Below, piece after piece: positions 9,418 through 20,416 of a stretch of 63,278 bases of DNA (its first letter is position 1; each line of letters opens with the position of its first letter). The notes beneath the pieces were generated by a model, which saw only the letters and a list, made by a program, of their open reading frames with translations, made no database searches and was not told the DNA's origin. Source of the stretch: Methylococcaceae bacterium UBA7658 (GTDB lineage: Bacteria > Pseudomonadota > Gammaproteobacteria > Methylococcales > Methylomonadaceae). The stretch lies in NCBI GenBank assembly GCA_002483425.1, contig DLHW01000072.1, forward strand, positions 1 to 63,278, in the 5' to 3' direction. The translations under genes were made by a program, and so were the position numbers.

Positions 9418-9894
9418 TTATTGATTAAAAGTCCGCACAAAGTCGACGGCAGGCGTCACATTAGGCGGATTTCCGGTAAAGTTATAACCGGTTCCGGTGT
9501 GTTGATCGGCAGCGTTTTCACAATGAAAATCGACAGTGTAAGTATGGGCGGCGGCAGTCGTATGGGAAACCACGAAATAATGCAAGCCGTTCCCCGGCAC
9601 CGAAACAGAAGTCGTGCTGCTCAGCGCTCCGCCAGGCAGGGCGCGAATTCTAATGGTGCTTGCGTTGCCGCTGATAACGCTCACTGTTGCGGTCATTCTG
9701 GCGGCGCCGCCGTTTACATCGCCCGTTGGAGCCGCCGGATGGATGCCGTTTTTCCAAGAAAAACATTCAGTGCGAAAAATATCTTTTGCAGTCAGTGCGC
9801 TGCCTAATGTTTGAGCCCCGGTTTCATGCGCTTGAGACATTACGGAAAACCCCGCGCAGACTAAAGGTAAAGCAAATTTAATAATTTTTTTCAT
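9418..9894 (-). CDS. Small secreted two-cysteine protein, copy 1
   Basis: I recognise no named family. The 158-residue protein has a signal peptide (MKKIIKFALPLVCAGFSVMSQA) and a mature part with two cysteines, in FRTECFSW and DFHCENAAD, likely to form a disulfide. It is rich in Thr, Ser, Gly and Ala with alternating beta pattern (STIRIRALPGGALSSTTSVSV, then YFVVSHTTAAAHTYTVDF), suggesting a small beta-sandwich exported to the periplasm or surface. It is clearly related to the proteins at 31885-32346 and 32588-33052 (shared EC-F, VSH(S/T), CE pattern) and more distantly to 26862-27386. In transcription order it follows an STN-HEAT gene, as do the other copies. Confidence 0.75.
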   Translation of the reverse strand: MKKIIKFALPLVCAGFSVMSQAHETGAQTLGSALTAKDIFRTECFSWKNGIHPAAPTGDVNGGAARMTATVSVISGNASTIRIRALPGGALSSTTSVSVPGNGLHYFVVSHTTAAAHTYTVDFHCENAADQHTGTGYNFTGNPPNVTPAVDFVRTFNQ

Positions 9895-10115
9895 ATCTAT
9901 TCCTCTTAAACTTAAACTTTGTTACAAATGGTTTTTTAGGCGTTCATTTGCGGTTGATTCATCCCGGATTATAAGGCTTGCGGTTTTTTACTCAGAACGT
10001 CGTCTGAAGATAAACCAACCACTCCACCATGGCTTTCTTCATGAAAGCCGGTTGAATATAAAAGTTAACATCCTTGGCTCGTTATTCTTAACGTATTCAA
10101 AATAAACAAAAGAAC

Positions 10116-10985
10116 CTAATCATACGATTTAATCTCTTGTTTTGTCATGCTTTGCAGTTTTACTGCGGCAAATTCGCGGACACCGGGATCGCTGTCGGCG
10201 AGTGCTTGGTTAAGTATTTCGATATCTTCGCCCGCATGATCCAAAGCAATTAAGCGCACGGAAGCATCGTTATCATGTAATGCGTGTGTCAGCAAATCGG
10301 AAGCGCTTTCCTTGTCCAAATTTACCAGAGCGGACAGAGCTTGTCCTCTAATCAGCGGATTCTCATCTTGGACTGCGTTATCTAACGCGGCTCTCACTTT
10401 AGGATCGGCGATATTCCCATCCGCCGCTATATTAGCAAGCGCTTGCGCTTTTTGTTCGATATTTTCGGCATTTTTTAATTGCTCTAGCAAAGTGCCGGAA
10501 ATTTCTTGCCGGGTCATACCGGTGCTTTGGCTGAAAGATTCGCCGCCATTTGCATTATGGGATAGAGGCTTAGCATCAATTTTCGTGCGCTCGTCCGGTG
10601 CGTGGTTCACCGGTTGACAAGTCTCTAAACTAGACGCCAGCAACCAGAATTCCGCCGGTTTATTTTTTTCCGGTTGTTGTTCGATAATGCCGATGCGCTT
10701 AGCGAGTAAGCACTCCATAACTTGTTTTAATGTCGCCCCCGCGCAAGTTGCGGTAATTGGCGTTTCCGGCAAAAACGAGTAATGGAAAACCGCGCCGGTT
10801 TTTTTGCCGATGGTTTTGATGATTTGGTTTAAAGGCGCTGCTTTCGTTTCAAGACGTATGGCGGTTTCTTTCCCTTCCGGAAACTCGAGATGAATATTCA
10901 TCTGATTACCGGTTGTATGATTATCCCCGCAAGCCCAGCAAGGAAATAGCAATGAGCTTATTAAAAATACTTTTAGCATAATCAC
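10116..10985 (-). CDS. Periplasmic STN-domain and HEAT-repeat protein, copy 1
   Basis: This is a 289-residue exported protein. A signal sequence runs to about residue 20 (ending SLLFPCWAC, possibly a lipobox). Next comes an STN-like domain (short N-terminal domain of secretins and TonB receptors) with TKAAPLNQIIKTIGKKTGAV and a cysteine pair in TATCAGATLKQVMECLLAKR. The C-terminal half (about 165-285) contains HEAT-like repeats: NIADPKVRAALDNAVQDENP, LIRGQALSALVNLDKE, ASVRLIALDHAG, PGVREFAAVKLQSM. HEAT repeats usually bind other proteins, so it may be an envelope scaffold or adaptor. The paralogue at 33274-34131 has the same layout. Confidence 0.75.
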   Translation of the reverse strand: MIMLKVFLISSLLFPCWACGDNHTTGNQMNIHLEFPEGKETAIRLETKAAPLNQIIKTIGKKTGAVFHYSFLPETPITATCAGATLKQVMECLLAKRIGIIEQQPEKNKPAEFWLLASSLETCQPVNHAPDERTKIDAKPLSHNANGGESFSQSTGMTRQEISGTLLEQLKNAENIEQKAQALANIAADGNIADPKVRAALDNAVQDENPLIRGQALSALVNLDKESASDLLTHALHDNDASVRLIALDHAGEDIEILNQALADSDPGVREFAAVKLQSMTKQEIKSYD

Positions 10986-11233
10986 TCTCGATTTTTAGCC
11001 GGTCGCTTACATTAACTAACGAACCCGATTGTAGCAAACAAACCAGCTATTATTGAAACCGTGAGCGACAGGTCAAATAGCTCTAAAACCTGAAATAAAG
11101 CTTTGGAATCGTATTGTGTTTATTAATTTTTTAGCAAGATGTTGATTAGTTGCTTCAAACTTACAGTTGGTATAGCCCATTCTTAGCCCGGTCGTAAAGT
11201 CCGCTGTTACTGATAAACCCATTGATTACACTG

Positions 11234-12553
11234 CTAGTTGAATTCACGTTGACTTGGAAAAGGGGTGGCTAACACTTTATCGATACGGGCTCCATCCATA
11301 TCGATAACTTCGAATGTCCAATTCTCAACGGAACAAATCTCTCCGGTGTGAGGCAATCTTTGTAAATGAAACAAAATCATGCCAGCCAAGGTATGAAAGC
11401 CGTTATCGGCTTCTCCTGGAAACTCTGTCTTGATGCTTGCTTCCGATCTAAATTGAATGATCGACATATCGCCGTCTACTAACCAAGAACCGTCAGTACG
11501 CTGTACTAATTCAAAAGCCGAATCGGCAGAAAAAACAGGCAAATTTCCAACAATCGCGGTGAGCAAATCCGTAGCCGTCGCTAGTCCTTCGATATCGCCG
11601 TACTCATCCACAATGATGGCCAAATCCGAGCGACTTTCGCGAAAGTGTTTCAATAGGCGAGTTAAAGTCATGGTTTCCTGAACATAAACGGCTGGTTTTA
11701 AAACGGCTTCAATATTTATCTCAGCGTTAATTAGCAGACTTTTAAGAAGATCACGGCAATACAGTATGCCTAAAATATGTTCGAATCCGCCCTTACAAAC
11801 TATGATTTGAGAATAGGGGCTGTCTTGAATGATTTTTCGTTGGTGATCGATCGGCTCCAAGGTATCGATTACATAAATTTCCTTGCGCGGCACCATGATC
11901 GCTCTAACCCGCATATCGTCCAGTTTCATGACGTTGTTAACCATCTGGCTTTCGTCGGCATGGAAAATTCCGGCCTCCGAGCCCATTTCCATCATAATGC
12001 GGATTTCTTCATTAGTGACTGCCGGTTCTTGGCTACGGTCAAGCTTTAAGGCTTTAAGTAGCAATCGGCTCGATATCGAAAGCACCCAAACGATAGGACT
12101 GAAAAGCAGCGCCAAACCGTGCATGGGTTTTGCGATAGTCGAGGCAATGCCTTCTGGATTTTGCAGGGCCAAACGTTTAGGCACCAATTCGCCGAGCACG
12201 ACGGAAAAATAGGTAATGATTGTTACCGTAGCTATCAAGGCTAAGGTTTCCGCATAAGGCGCTAACGTTGAGGTTTGTGCAAGCGTTTGTTGAATCGGTG
12301 TTTGTAAAGCGTCCTCCCCGAACGCACCGCTCAATATGCCGACGGCGGTAATACCGACCTGCACGGTGGATAAAAAATGGGTAGGTTCTTCGTGCAGTTT
12401 GAGCGCGGCTTTAGCGCCTAAGCGCCGTTCGGAAACCAGTTTTTGCAGTCTGGCTTTAGTCGAGGAAACCACTGACATCTCGGACATCGAAAAAACTCCG
12501 TTAATCAAGATTAAAACGAAGATGACGCCTAGATTAAAATATAAATTTTCCAT
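11234..12553 (-). CDS. CNNM/CorC-like membrane protein with CBS pair (hemolysin-like)
   Basis: This integral membrane protein has a DUF21/CNNM domain, a CBS pair and a C-terminal CorC_HlyC domain. Family members are linked to magnesium or cobalt export and are often labelled hemolysin-like. In order: membrane region starting NLGVIFVLILINGVFSMSEM, CBS region beginning MRVRAIMVPRKEIYVIDTLEP, and the FAD-binding-like CorC_HlyC end (SWLVDGDMSIIQF). I choose the ATG at 12553 (439 residues) over the GTG at 12631 because the extra 26 residues are unconserved-looking and the membrane domain starts right after the ATG. It interrupts the exported-protein island; whether it belongs functionally is unknown. 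Confidence 0.85.
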   Translation of the reverse strand: MENLYFNLGVIFVLILINGVFSMSEMSVVSSTKARLQKLVSERRLGAKAALKLHEEPTHFLSTVQVGITAVGILSGAFGEDALQTPIQQTLAQTSTLAPYAETLALIATVTIITYFSVVLGELVPKRLALQNPEGIASTIAKPMHGLALLFSPIVWVLSISSRLLLKALKLDRSQEPAVTNEEIRIMMEMGSEAGIFHADESQMVNNVMKLDDMRVRAIMVPRKEIYVIDTLEPIDHQRKIIQDSPYSQIIVCKGGFEHILGILYCRDLLKSLLINAEINIEAVLKPAVYVQETMTLTRLLKHFRESRSDLAIIVDEYGDIEGLATATDLLTAIVGNLPVFSADSAFELVQRTDGSWLVDGDMSIIQFRSEASIKTEFPGEADNGFHTLAGMILFHLQRLPHTGEICSVENWTFEVIDMDGARIDKVLATPFPSQREFN

Positions 12554-12834
12554 GCTATAAGTTAATTGTAGTGAGTGTTGAGTAAACACAGTGTCGTGCA
12601 AAACATTTACCAATGTAAACGTTTTTAACACAGCTTAATTTTGGTTCAAAGCATGTATGGCTGAATTGGGCGCGTGGAGATCAAATTGATGTGCAAAGCA
12701 CTACAAAATCGGGTTGTCAATTCGGTATGATAGGCGCTCCCTTTTTTATTAAGCTGATTTGATCTTTACGCATCTTTATCAATCAAGTACTACAGCAAAA
12801 AACGGCCTGAACAGCTTAAGCAATCGAATGATTA

Positions 12835-15652
12835 TTAAAATCCATAACTCCAAGTAAAGCTCAATGCACCCTCCCTGTCGAGCTGGTAGCCGTTGAAATC
12901 AGTATGGATAGGCTGCAACCATTCCATGCTGAACTGGTTACCTGTTAGTCCGCCGTTGGGGACAACGGCGGTTAAACCGAAACCGGCATCCCAAAATCGT
13001 CCGCCATAGTTTTGCGGATAGTCTTGCGGGCCGAATTTGAGGATGCTCGTTGGCGATCCGTCCGCGTTGGTAAAAGGGTCGTCAGAGCCGGAGCCGGCCC
13101 CAAAATATTTGCCGTGGATTCCACCCTGAATTGTGTATACACCGCGAACTGAGGCGGTCAACCAAGAAGTCAGGCCGTAGTTGCCCCATGCGGTAGCTTG
13201 GAACAAATCGCCTAATCGGTAGCCGGATTCATTCCGGCTTTCCATTCGCACTGTGCCGTTGGCTTGCGCACCCCAGCCGAATTTGCCCAATTTGCCCGTA
13301 TATGTCAGGCTGGGCTTGAAATCCCAAGTGCCGCTGCCCAATTGCATCCCATAGTCGATAAATCCGCCGTCAATGCTATGATTGCGCCGCAACCGGTTAT
13401 TTACATCGCCCGTCGGCGCGCTAAATCCGGCTGCGGCATGTACATGATGTACGCCGTTATCGAACAACCCGGCCAAGGCGTACATTCCCAAATCTCCGAT
13501 GCCGCCGGTTTCGTGACCGTTTTGGACATGGTGGATAACGTGCGCACTAGGTGACGGCGGTGCGCCGTCCAACAAGCGCATATCCATGTCCATATCCAGA
13601 AATTGCGGCATCAGCATCAGTGTCAACCAATCGGTTGGAGCAACCATTAAATCCACCATGTGCATGCTCATAGACATACTTCTGGGGGTCAAATAACAAG
13701 GATTGCCGCCGCAGCCGTTCGTTACCAATGCCGAATCGGGGCTTCGATTAGCACCTTGCAACATTGTTCCGCCTTGGCTTCCCCACATATACCGGTAACT
13801 AACCATCATGTCGCCTGCTTTCGGTAAAGTATGACCGAACATCACGCCGGCAGGCGCATCTGCGCCGTGGCCAGAGCGATGAAAATGTACGGCATCGCGC
13901 CCGCTGCTTCCGTTAAACGACAATGCGTTCAAATCCACTTTCAGGGCGGCGTTCGCCAGCCAGTAATCGAAGTCGGCGTAAGCGCCTTCACCAGCACCGC
14001 CGATTTTTAACACGCCTTGATGGGTGTAATATTCAAAGCCGGTTTCAAGGGTAAGTCCTTTGGCAAACCATTTGGTGGGTAACGCCGCCGCTTAATGCGC
14101 CGTAACCGGATAGGCGATGGTCGCTGGAAAAATGCTCAGGTAATTTTTTAGGATCGTAATATACCCGTTTATTTTCTACCGCAGTAACAGAAGCAGGCGC
14201 CCGGTTACCTTGTGCGTCCACAAGGTAAAAGTTACCGCCGTTATTAAAATCTATGAGTTGCGTATATTCTTTGCCGTCACTCCCGATGATGATCTTGTTA
14301 CCATTTTGGTCGGTGATATTTTTGCTAAACGCTTGCTGGGTGACCAACCAAGGCGCGTAAAAATCGGCCGCTTCTTGCGAGTAATAACGAATCCTGGGCG
14401 TGACTGTCCACCCTGAACCTAATGGCTGCACCCAATCTGCTTCAAAAGTATGGGATTGAATGCCCCAATCGTCCGCCGAAAAACGGTAATCGAGATGCAA
14501 TGCAGCATCCAGCGGCTCGATGTATTGCACATAACGCCCGCCTATGTTCCATTGGTTGCGTTCCTCCGGGCGTTGCTCCAGTAAGGTATACACAGTGCTA
14601 TTGTATCCGTCCTTAGGCGCGCCCAATTGGCGGTCAGGATCGATGAAGGCAATCGCCACGCCTTTGTAGGGATTGCCCATGTAACCGGTGCTACGGGTAT
14701 AGTCGAAGCCGGCGCTCACCACGGCATTCTTATTCACTACCTGAGTAAGCCCCAAATGGGTTGACCAGTCCTGGCGGTTGCCGTGCAGAAACTTTGCAAA
14801 CCCTAAATCATCCAATATATCGATTTGCCCCGGCGGAGCGTTTTGGATGCTGACCAAGGAATCGTGGTCGAGTATCGCCTTGGTTTCGCTATTCGTGTAA
14901 CTTAAATCGACATTCAAAGTGGTTCGCTTTTGGTTGAAATCGAAGCGTCCGCCCAGGTTACCGAAGCGGGATTCGTAATCGTCCTCAATCGAGATGCCGC
15001 CGCCGACGCTTACGGCGGCTTCGTCCCAATCATACGTTAGCTTAAAGTCGCCTTGCTTACGGGTTTCGGGCGAAGCGGTCGCCATGATGTGTTGAAGTTT
15101 GTTGTTTCTTACGTATCTCAAAATATCGAGACCGGTATTCGGGTCGATTTTATCGGTGAAAAAACCGTTCATAGGGTTGAATTTTGAGTCCAGTGCTAAT
15201 TTGTCCGTTACATAAGGAGACGAACCTGTTACAACCAGCCCATCTGTTGAGGTGGATGTTGCAATATTACCCCTGAAAGCCGCCGGAGCGGTTGCTACCG
15301 GCGTTGCGCCGCCCCAAGTGTCTTGTATATAGTTGAACGCAAATTTAATCCGGTCGGTAAAGCTAACTTGGGCTCTGCCATGTAAACTATCGGCTTCAAT
15401 CGGGTTGAAGCTCTTAATTTTTGGATATGCCGAATAAAGATCGCCATTATCAATGTAAATGTCGCGCTTTCCTTCTTGGTAGTGGCTATATTGAAAATCC
15501 ACTTCATCGCCTTCGGCGGCGTGCGTATTTGTCGAGACTAAACCCGGTAAAATTAAAGCAGCTGCAATAAAAGTGTGCAAGTCGGTTTGGGTATCTTTAG
15601 TACGGCGATGTTGCGGGGGTATTCCGATTGTCTTTGTTTTTTGGTCGAGCAT
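12835..15652 (-). pseudogene. DUF3570-type outer-membrane fusion protein, copy B, frameshifted
   Basis: This member of the barrel family is split by a frameshift near 14070-14080. The upstream reading (15652-14045) has the signal peptide and DUF3570-like half and breaks after LSGYGALSGGVT. The downstream reading continues with GFEYYTHQGVLKIGGAGEG, a His-containing linker (HFHRSGHG), Cys pair CGGNPC, RSMSMSMHMVDLMVAPTDW, YGMQLGSGTWDFKPSLTYTG and the terminal SFTWSYGF. The same DNA in copy E (near 25000) is two bases longer between conserved points, and adding 2 bases to 2818 gives exactly 940 codons. So this is a 2-base deletion or a sequencing error; everything else looks intact. The start at 15652 has an AGGA site upstream. 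It follows dsbD by 68 bases. Confidence 0.8.
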
Positions 15653-15720
15653 GGTTTTTCCTATGTCCGGTATAAAATCCGAAAACCAGGTTTTCGGTAA
15701 GGCGCCCTTTGTTAAACCGT

Positions 15721-17505
15721 TTAGTACTGTTTAGGATTTGATTTCGTTACCGTATTGACTATTTTCAGAAAATCTTCGGGGCCGATATAGCCGATAACCC
15801 GGTAGTGGCTGAGTTCCTCAGCACCGGTATTGAAAAACAAAATCGCCGGCGGACCGATAAGGTTGAATGCTTTAAGTAATCCGGTATCGCCAGAGGTATG
15901 ACGGGTGACATCGGCTTGTAGAACAACAATGCCGGATAAAGCCGCATGAACCGACGAATCGGCGAAAGTGGTGTGTTTCATTCCCACACACGTTGAACAC
16001 CAGTCCGCATAAAAATCCAAAACGACCGGTTTATTGAGCTGTTTAGCTTTTGCTAATTCTGCTTGCAAGTTTTCCAGAGAATTAACTTTATGAAATACCA
16101 AGTCCGGTTGCAGTTTGGCTTCGCAGGCTTGTACGGCTTCGCAAACCAATGCGGGAATTTGGCCCGAGTACTGCCCGGACAAGCCTAACCAGAGCGTAAG
16201 TCCGTAGCAGGCTGCCGCAAAACCGGCAAAACGCCAATGGCGGCGGCGCACCAGCATAAAAACCGGTAACGTGGCAAGCAGCAGCCATAGCACCGCCGTC
16301 ACTTGGGGTGGCGCAATCCGGCTCAGCAGCCAAACTGCGACTGCGAGCAAACCGATTCCGAACACAGCTTTTACCGCGCCCATCCACGGCCCTGCTTTCG
16401 GTAATAATTTGCCTGCATAGGTGCCTGCGGCTAAAAGCGGCGTACCCATGCCGATGCCCAATGCGAATAGCGCCGCACCGCCCAAAACGGCGTCGCCGGT
16501 TTGCCCGATATACAATAAAGCGCCGGCTAGCGGCGCGGTTACGCAGGGTCCGATGATTAAGGCCGAAAAAACACCCATGAGTCCGGCGCCCCAATAACTG
16601 CCGCCTCGTTGTTTGCCACTGGCCGAGGTTAATTTCGATTGTAAAAAAGACGGCATTTGCAACTCGTATAGCCCGAACATTGCAAGCGCTAACACAATAA
16701 ATAGACCGCTAAAAGCGGCGATGACCCAAGGCGTTTGCAGAACAGCTTGAAGATTATTGCCGGAGAGTCCGGCGATCACACCGAACGCCGTGTAAGTCAA
16801 TGCGGAGGTCAGAACATAAGTTAACGATAGAGCAAACGCTTTAGCTTGGGTGAGGCGTTGGTTTTGTCCGGCGATAATACCCGAGATAATAGGCAACATG
16901 GGAAAAACGCACGGCGTAAAAGCTAACAACAAACCGAAGCCGAAGAAGCTTGCGACTACAAACCAGGCGGGTTTTTGATTGAGCGTAGCTGCGATACGGT
17001 CTTGTTCGGAACTATAACCAGGGGTAGGAACAACTTTATCGGTAGCGATAATAGCGCTAACGGGTTGCGCCGGTAAATCCACGGAAATCGTTTTATATTC
17101 GGGCATGTAACACATGCCCGATTCGGCGCAGCCCTGATAACTGATTTTCAAATCAAGTTTGGCTGGCTTGGGATCGGTTCTCAGCAAAGCAACATCGGCC
17201 GAGACTCGTTTTTTATAAATTTTAACCGCCCCGAAAATAGGATCCTGTTTATTTTCGGCTTCGGGAAACTGCTGGTTCAGAACGGTTATACCCGGTGTTG
17301 CCGATTCGATCTTAAAACGGTGTTGATATAGATAACAATCGTTCGCGATCACCCAGCTTAAGTTAACGTGGTCGGCTTGTAAAACTTTGACATTTACTTG
17401 AAAAGCTTGTTCGGGCGGTAAAAAGTCTTCCGGCGTTGCAGCGTATAGGGCTGCGTGGACTGGCAACGCCAGTAATAGAATAAAAGCAGTGAGCCGGAAC
17501 CGCAT
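15721..17505 (-). CDS. dsbD: Thiol:disulfide interchange protein DsbD
   Basis: DsbD carries electrons from cytoplasmic thioredoxin across the inner membrane to reduce periplasmic disulfides. The 594-residue protein has a signal peptide, an N-terminal periplasmic domain with the active Cys pair in YQGCAESGMCYMPE, an eight-span membrane domain with the two redox cysteines in FTPCVFPMLP and IIGPCVTAPLAG, and a C-terminal thioredoxin domain with DWCSTCVGMK. The start is the ATG at 17505 (MRFRLTAFILLLALPVHA); the longer reading from 17724 runs back into copy C and is rejected. Its place between two barrel genes, with 127- and 68-base gaps, suggests it serves the cysteine-containing products of this island. 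Confidence 0.93.
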   Translation of the reverse strand: MRFRLTAFILLLALPVHAALYAATPEDFLPPEQAFQVNVKVLQADHVNLSWVIANDCYLYQHRFKIESATPGITVLNQQFPEAENKQDPIFGAVKIYKKRVSADVALLRTDPKPAKLDLKISYQGCAESGMCYMPEYKTISVDLPAQPVSAIIATDKVVPTPGYSSEQDRIAATLNQKPAWFVVASFFGFGLLLAFTPCVFPMLPIISGIIAGQNQRLTQAKAFALSLTYVLTSALTYTAFGVIAGLSGNNLQAVLQTPWVIAAFSGLFIVLALAMFGLYELQMPSFLQSKLTSASGKQRGGSYWGAGLMGVFSALIIGPCVTAPLAGALLYIGQTGDAVLGGAALFALGIGMGTPLLAAGTYAGKLLPKAGPWMGAVKAVFGIGLLAVAVWLLSRIAPPQVTAVLWLLLATLPVFMLVRRRHWRFAGFAAACYGLTLWLGLSGQYSGQIPALVCEAVQACEAKLQPDLVFHKVNSLENLQAELAKAKQLNKPVVLDFYADWCSTCVGMKHTTFADSSVHAALSGIVVLQADVTRHTSGDTGLLKAFNLIGPPAILFFNTGAEELSHYRVIGYIGPEDFLKIVNTVTKSNPKQY

Positions 17506-17632
17506 TGGCCTTAATATCGGATAGCTATTCGTATTAATGTCGATTGATATAAAGTATTCCACAGGCTTTATACCTGAGCAAATGATATAAAGCAGGTCAA
17601 GTGTAATCTTACAGAGCATGTGATTCATGGTA

Positions 17633-20416
17633 TCAAAACCCGTAATTCCAAGTGAAGGATAATGCGCCGTCGCGCTCCAATTGATAGCCGTTGACGTTAG
17701 TATAAACTGGCTGTAGCCATTCAAAGCTCAGGCGATTTCCGGCGAAGGCGCCGGTGGGTACGGCGGCGCTTAGACCGAAGCCGACATCGACATACTGTCC
17801 GCCGTAGTTGGCAGGGTTGTCCATAGGCGAAAATTGCGCTGGCTTATTGACTTCGAGATTCTTTTTTAGGGTACCACTGCTTAAACAAGCCTGATATGCC
17901 GCATTGTCTAGGATGCCAGGGCCAATCGGATTACCGGCCTGATCGTGTTGTTCCCATGTGGTAAACTGGTATTTCGGGCAGGTTCTTATTTTGACTTCTT
18001 CGGCAGTTAGTGGCGTAGGAAATTCACCCTGCATCCGGCCTTGCCAGGCATAGTTAACCCGGAAGGTGCCGGTCAGCCACTGGTTAATGTCGTAGCCGCC
18101 CCAGACCGAGCTTTCGAACAAATCGCCGAGCACATAGCCAGCATCGTTTCTGTTCTCCAAACGTTTGGTGCCGCCCACTTGCGCACCCCACAACCAGGCA
18201 TCGGCCTTGCCGCTATACGTCAAGCTCGGTTTGAAATCCCAGGTGCCGCTGCCCAGTTGCATGCCGTAATGCAAAAAACCTCTTACCTTGACATTGGATA
18301 CTGCGGTTTCAGCTAGCTGCACGTCACCGGTAGGGGCGGTGAACCCAACGCTGGCATGAATGTGGTGGGTGGGCCGATCAAACAATTTTACCAGCGCGTA
18401 CATGCCGGTATCACCGACGCCGCCGGTTTCCTGTTCATGCACCGCTACGCCACCATGATGTCCCGTGTCGCCGACTTCGACATTCGGGTGAATGTCGTGC
18501 ATTTCCATGTTGACAAACTGCGGCATGAGCATCATCGTCAACCAGTCCGTTGGTGCGTACATGAGGTCGAGCATGTGCATGTTCATGGTCATTTCGCGCG
18601 GCAGCATACTACAGCCGGTTGGATTGTTCGGGCAGCCGTTGGCGACGACTTGATCTTGGTTTACTGTGTTGGCGCCGTTCAGAAAACTTCCTGCCTGCCA
18701 ACCGTGCATATAGCGGTATCCCGCCATCATGTCGCCCGCTTTGCTTAAGGTATGGCCGAACATGATACCTGCGGGTGTTTTTGGGTGATCCAAATGATGG
18801 GAATGCCCGCCCGAAACTGCGCTTTGGCCCACAGCAGACAAATTGACTTTGAGCGCGGCATTGGCAACCCAGTAATCATAGTCGGCAAAGCTGTCTTCGC
18901 CACCACCGCCAAGTTTTAAACTCCCCTGATGGGTGTAATATTCGAATCCCGTTTCCAGCCGTACGCCTTTGGTAAATTCTTTAGCAACCGTCACCCCGCC
19001 GCTCAAGGCACCGAAGCCAGACAAGCGCTGGTCGCTGGAAAAATTAGCCGGTGGCTTGACCATTTTTATATTTGGATAGTCTGGATTCTGCGGATCTGGA
19101 TTCATATCCTGCGTTTCGCCGCTGCCAAAAAAATATGCGCCGTAAAAATCGGCGGCGGATTGCGAGTAATAGCGGATACGCGGGGTGATTGTCCAACCGG
19201 AGCCGACCGGCTGTACCCAATCCGCTTCGAAAGTGTGGGCATGAATGCCCCAGTCGTCGTGGGCAAAACTGTAGTCGAAATGCAGGGCGGCCTCCAAAGG
19301 TGCAATATGCTGCACCCAGCCTGTTTGCCACTGCCATAAATTCCTTTCATCGGGGCGTTGTTCGAGCAAAACTTTTCCACTTGAATACTCAATCCAATCG
19401 CCCAAGTCATTTCTGCTTGCTACATCGTAAACAGCACTGTATTTGTAGGGGTTGCCCAGATAGCCCGTACTTCGGGTATAAGCCATTCCTAGTTTCCATA
19501 TGGCACCCTTATTAATGACTTGGGTGAAATTAAGATGCGTCGCCCAATCCTGACGAGTGCCACGGACGTTATTTAGGCCGGTACTTTTATCGAATGTGAT
19601 GTTGTTTTGGTAACGGTTTGTCCATGAAAAATAATCATCGGCTTGTGGATGAATTATTGCATCGACATCGCTGTTGGTATAACTCAGCCCAATATCCAAC
19701 GTGGTCTGCTTTTGGTTAAAATCCAGGCGGCTACCCAGGTTAACGAAACGCGATTCGTAGTCGGGTTCGACAGATATACCGCCACCCAACGACGCCGACG
19801 CATCGTCCCAATCATAGCTCAAGGTAAAATCGCCTTGCTGCCGGGTTTCTGGCGAAGCATTGGACATAATATGCACGATGCGGTCATTTAACACATTGTT
19901 TATCCCGGTTAGCGGATCGTATGAGAGATAAGCAAGCTTGCCTTGTTTGTCGAACGTTAGCAAACCCGCATTAAGCGGCGAAGCGCCTGTAAGCACCGGC
20001 TCGCCCTTATCGTCATAATAAGACCAGTTATAACCGATTGCGCCCGACTGTTCCGGTGCGCTGTACATTGGCGTGGCACCGCCCCAAGTGTCCTGAATGT
20101 AATTGAAGGCAAATTTCACGCGGTCGGTCAGCGTTACCTTGGCGCTGCCGTGTAGGCTGTCCACTTCGATGGGATTGCTGGGGTTCGGGATGGCATATTT
20201 ATAGGACTGGCTTGAAAAGGCATTATATTGATAACCATTTAAATTAGTCCGCTTGCCTTCCTGGTAGTGGCTGTATTGGAAATCCACGCTGTCGCCTTCC
20301 GCCGCCTGTGCCGGATGTTGCAACAGGCCTGGCAATACCAAGGCGGCGGTCGTCAAGGTTTGCAAGGCTACGATGCTGCGGGTTGATGTTGGTTGATTGC
20401 GCTTGTTATCTTTCAT
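17633..20416 (-). CDS. DUF3570-type outer-membrane fusion protein, copy C
   Basis: This 927-residue protein starts at the ATG at 20416, preceded by a GGGGAAGAG ribosome site; an upstream reading to 20461 adds 15 residues without support. The signal peptide ends HPAQAAEGD. The first half carries FQYSHYQEGKRT, VKFAFNYIQDTWGGATP, ASPETRQQGDFTLSYDWD, LEQRPDERN and FEYYTHQGSLKLGGGGED. The linker is HSHHLDH, the Cys loop is NGCPNNPTGCSM (six residues between the cysteines), then MTMNMHMLDLMYAPTDWLTM, YGMQLGSGTWDFKPSLTYSG and the C-terminal SFTWNYGF. It lies just upstream of dsbD in the direction of transcription. Function unknown. Confidence 0.82.
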   Translation of the reverse strand: MKDNKRNQPTSTRSIVALQTLTTAALVLPGLLQHPAQAAEGDSVDFQYSHYQEGKRTNLNGYQYNAFSSQSYKYAIPNPSNPIEVDSLHGSAKVTLTDRVKFAFNYIQDTWGGATPMYSAPEQSGAIGYNWSYYDDKGEPVLTGASPLNAGLLTFDKQGKLAYLSYDPLTGINNVLNDRIVHIMSNASPETRQQGDFTLSYDWDDASASLGGGISVEPDYESRFVNLGSRLDFNQKQTTLDIGLSYTNSDVDAIIHPQADDYFSWTNRYQNNITFDKSTGLNNVRGTRQDWATHLNFTQVINKGAIWKLGMAYTRSTGYLGNPYKYSAVYDVASRNDLGDWIEYSSGKVLLEQRPDERNLWQWQTGWVQHIAPLEAALHFDYSFAHDDWGIHAHTFEADWVQPVGSGWTITPRIRYYSQSAADFYGAYFFGSGETQDMNPDPQNPDYPNIKMVKPPANFSSDQRLSGFGALSGGVTVAKEFTKGVRLETGFEYYTHQGSLKLGGGGEDSFADYDYWVANAALKVNLSAVGQSAVSGGHSHHLDHPKTPAGIMFGHTLSKAGDMMAGYRYMHGWQAGSFLNGANTVNQDQVVANGCPNNPTGCSMLPREMTMNMHMLDLMYAPTDWLTMMLMPQFVNMEMHDIHPNVEVGDTGHHGGVAVHEQETGGVGDTGMYALVKLFDRPTHHIHASVGFTAPTGDVQLAETAVSNVKVRGFLHYGMQLGSGTWDFKPSLTYSGKADAWLWGAQVGGTKRLENRNDAGYVLGDLFESSVWGGYDINQWLTGTFRVNYAWQGRMQGEFPTPLTAEEVKIRTCPKYQFTTWEQHDQAGNPIGPGILDNAAYQACLSSGTLKKNLEVNKPAQFSPMDNPANYGGQYVDVGFGLSAAVPTGAFAGNRLSFEWLQPVYTNVNGYQLERDGALSFTWNYGF

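Noticed and set aside
17506..17724. N-terminal extension of DsbD by 73 residues
   Set aside because: It runs back into the end of barrel copy C and lies before a normal signal peptide that starts at 17505.
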